Below, in pieces: positions 63,885-64,000 of a stretch of 64,000 bases of DNA. The stretch spans positions 124,001 to 188,000 of the forward strand of contig NZ_CP070614.1 in the NCBI RefSeq assembly GCF_017068395.1. The letters run 5' to 3'. Both the position numbers and the translations under genes were made by a program. The notes beneath the pieces were generated by a model. The model was not told the origin of the DNA. It made no database searches and was given only the letters and a program-made list of their open reading frames with translations. Source of the stretch: Rhodococcus pseudokoreensis (GTDB lineage Bacteria; Actinomycetota; Actinomycetes; Mycobacteriales; Mycobacteriaceae). Within the stretch, counting starts at the first letter, position 1, and each line of letters opens with the position of its first letter.

Positions 63885-64000
63885 GCATTGAGGAGCGTCG
63901 GAAGTTGGCCCCCCGTCGGGTCTCACGCGGATGCGGACCAATGACATTCGCCGTGTTTCCAGAACACTCGTCAGCCCTTCGTGAGCCTTTTCCGTCTGTA
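63885..64000. repeat. Intergenic repeat, copy C (cut by window edge)
   Basis: Shares with copies A and B: CGGAAGTTGGCC, GTCTCACGCGG, GCGGACCAAT, CGTGTTTCCA and GTGAGCCTTTTCCG. By analogy another copy of the small-gene module may start just beyond the window. Confidence 0.55.

Overview
The window is high-GC actinobacterial DNA. FolE, an AcnA-type aconitase, WhiB and ANTAR proteins, a GarA-like FHA protein, a slipin, an Acg-type nitroreductase and narK-narGHJI point to Rhodococcus or a close Nocardiaceae relative (inference from gene content, no search run). The density of insertion sequences, broken genes and internal duplications suggests a plasmid or a genomic island. No tRNA, rRNA, replication origin or CRISPR array was seen.

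Layout. 1-8.4 kb: folE, a DoxX-like protein, a divergent Cys-containing regulator, then a membrane protein, transaldolase, a ferredoxin-reductase-type flavoprotein and an FMN-binding glutamate-synthase-like protein. 8.5-12.5 kb: a MarR regulator with a palindrome repeated upstream of a DUF3040 gene, small Cys-rich ORFs, a slipin and a DUF488 protein. 12.8-17.1 kb: sdhB without sdhA/C/D, convergent with an ahpD-acn operon that has a DosR-like box upstream. 17.2-20 kb: VOC and YciI proteins, a decayed flavohemoprotein and a frameshifted CBS-BON gene. 20.0-26.2 kb: an IS3-family element split by an IS110-family element and by a 3.5-kb element carrying two tyrosine recombinases. 26.2-36 kb: a broken RelA/SpoT gene, a duplicated small-gene module, an SCP2-hydrolase fusion, decayed GAF-ANTAR and DUF4383 genes, a second Cys-containing regulator, the FHA protein, an intact IS5-family element and a flavin-binding PNPOx-like protein. 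36.1-45.2 kb: narK, a 5' fragment of one narG, then complete narGHJI. 45.2-49.5 kb (minus strand): a CBS/zinc-ribbon gene followed by E1alpha, E1beta and E2 of a 2-oxoacid dehydrogenase, all three frameshifted. 49.5-53.9 kb: PNPOx and Acg-type nitroreductase genes either side of a near-perfect DosR-type box, and a cupin. 53.9-64 kb: a decayed IS630-family element, a large unknown protein, the second copy of the small-gene module, tiny ORFs, ANTAR-WhiB, Dps and a second CBS-BON copy.

Biology. Many intact genes fit low-oxygen or non-growing survival: nitrate respiration (narK, narGHJI), redox proteins of the Acg, PNPOx and AhpD types, CBS proteins, Dps, WhiB and two DosR-like boxes. I read the window as a dormancy/hypoxia island that has been repeatedly duplicated and eroded. 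Frameshifts are so common that sequencing error should be excluded before calling individual genes dead, although the 26-bp and 22-bp tandem duplications, the IS insertions and the partial narG copy are structural changes rather than typical base-calling errors.
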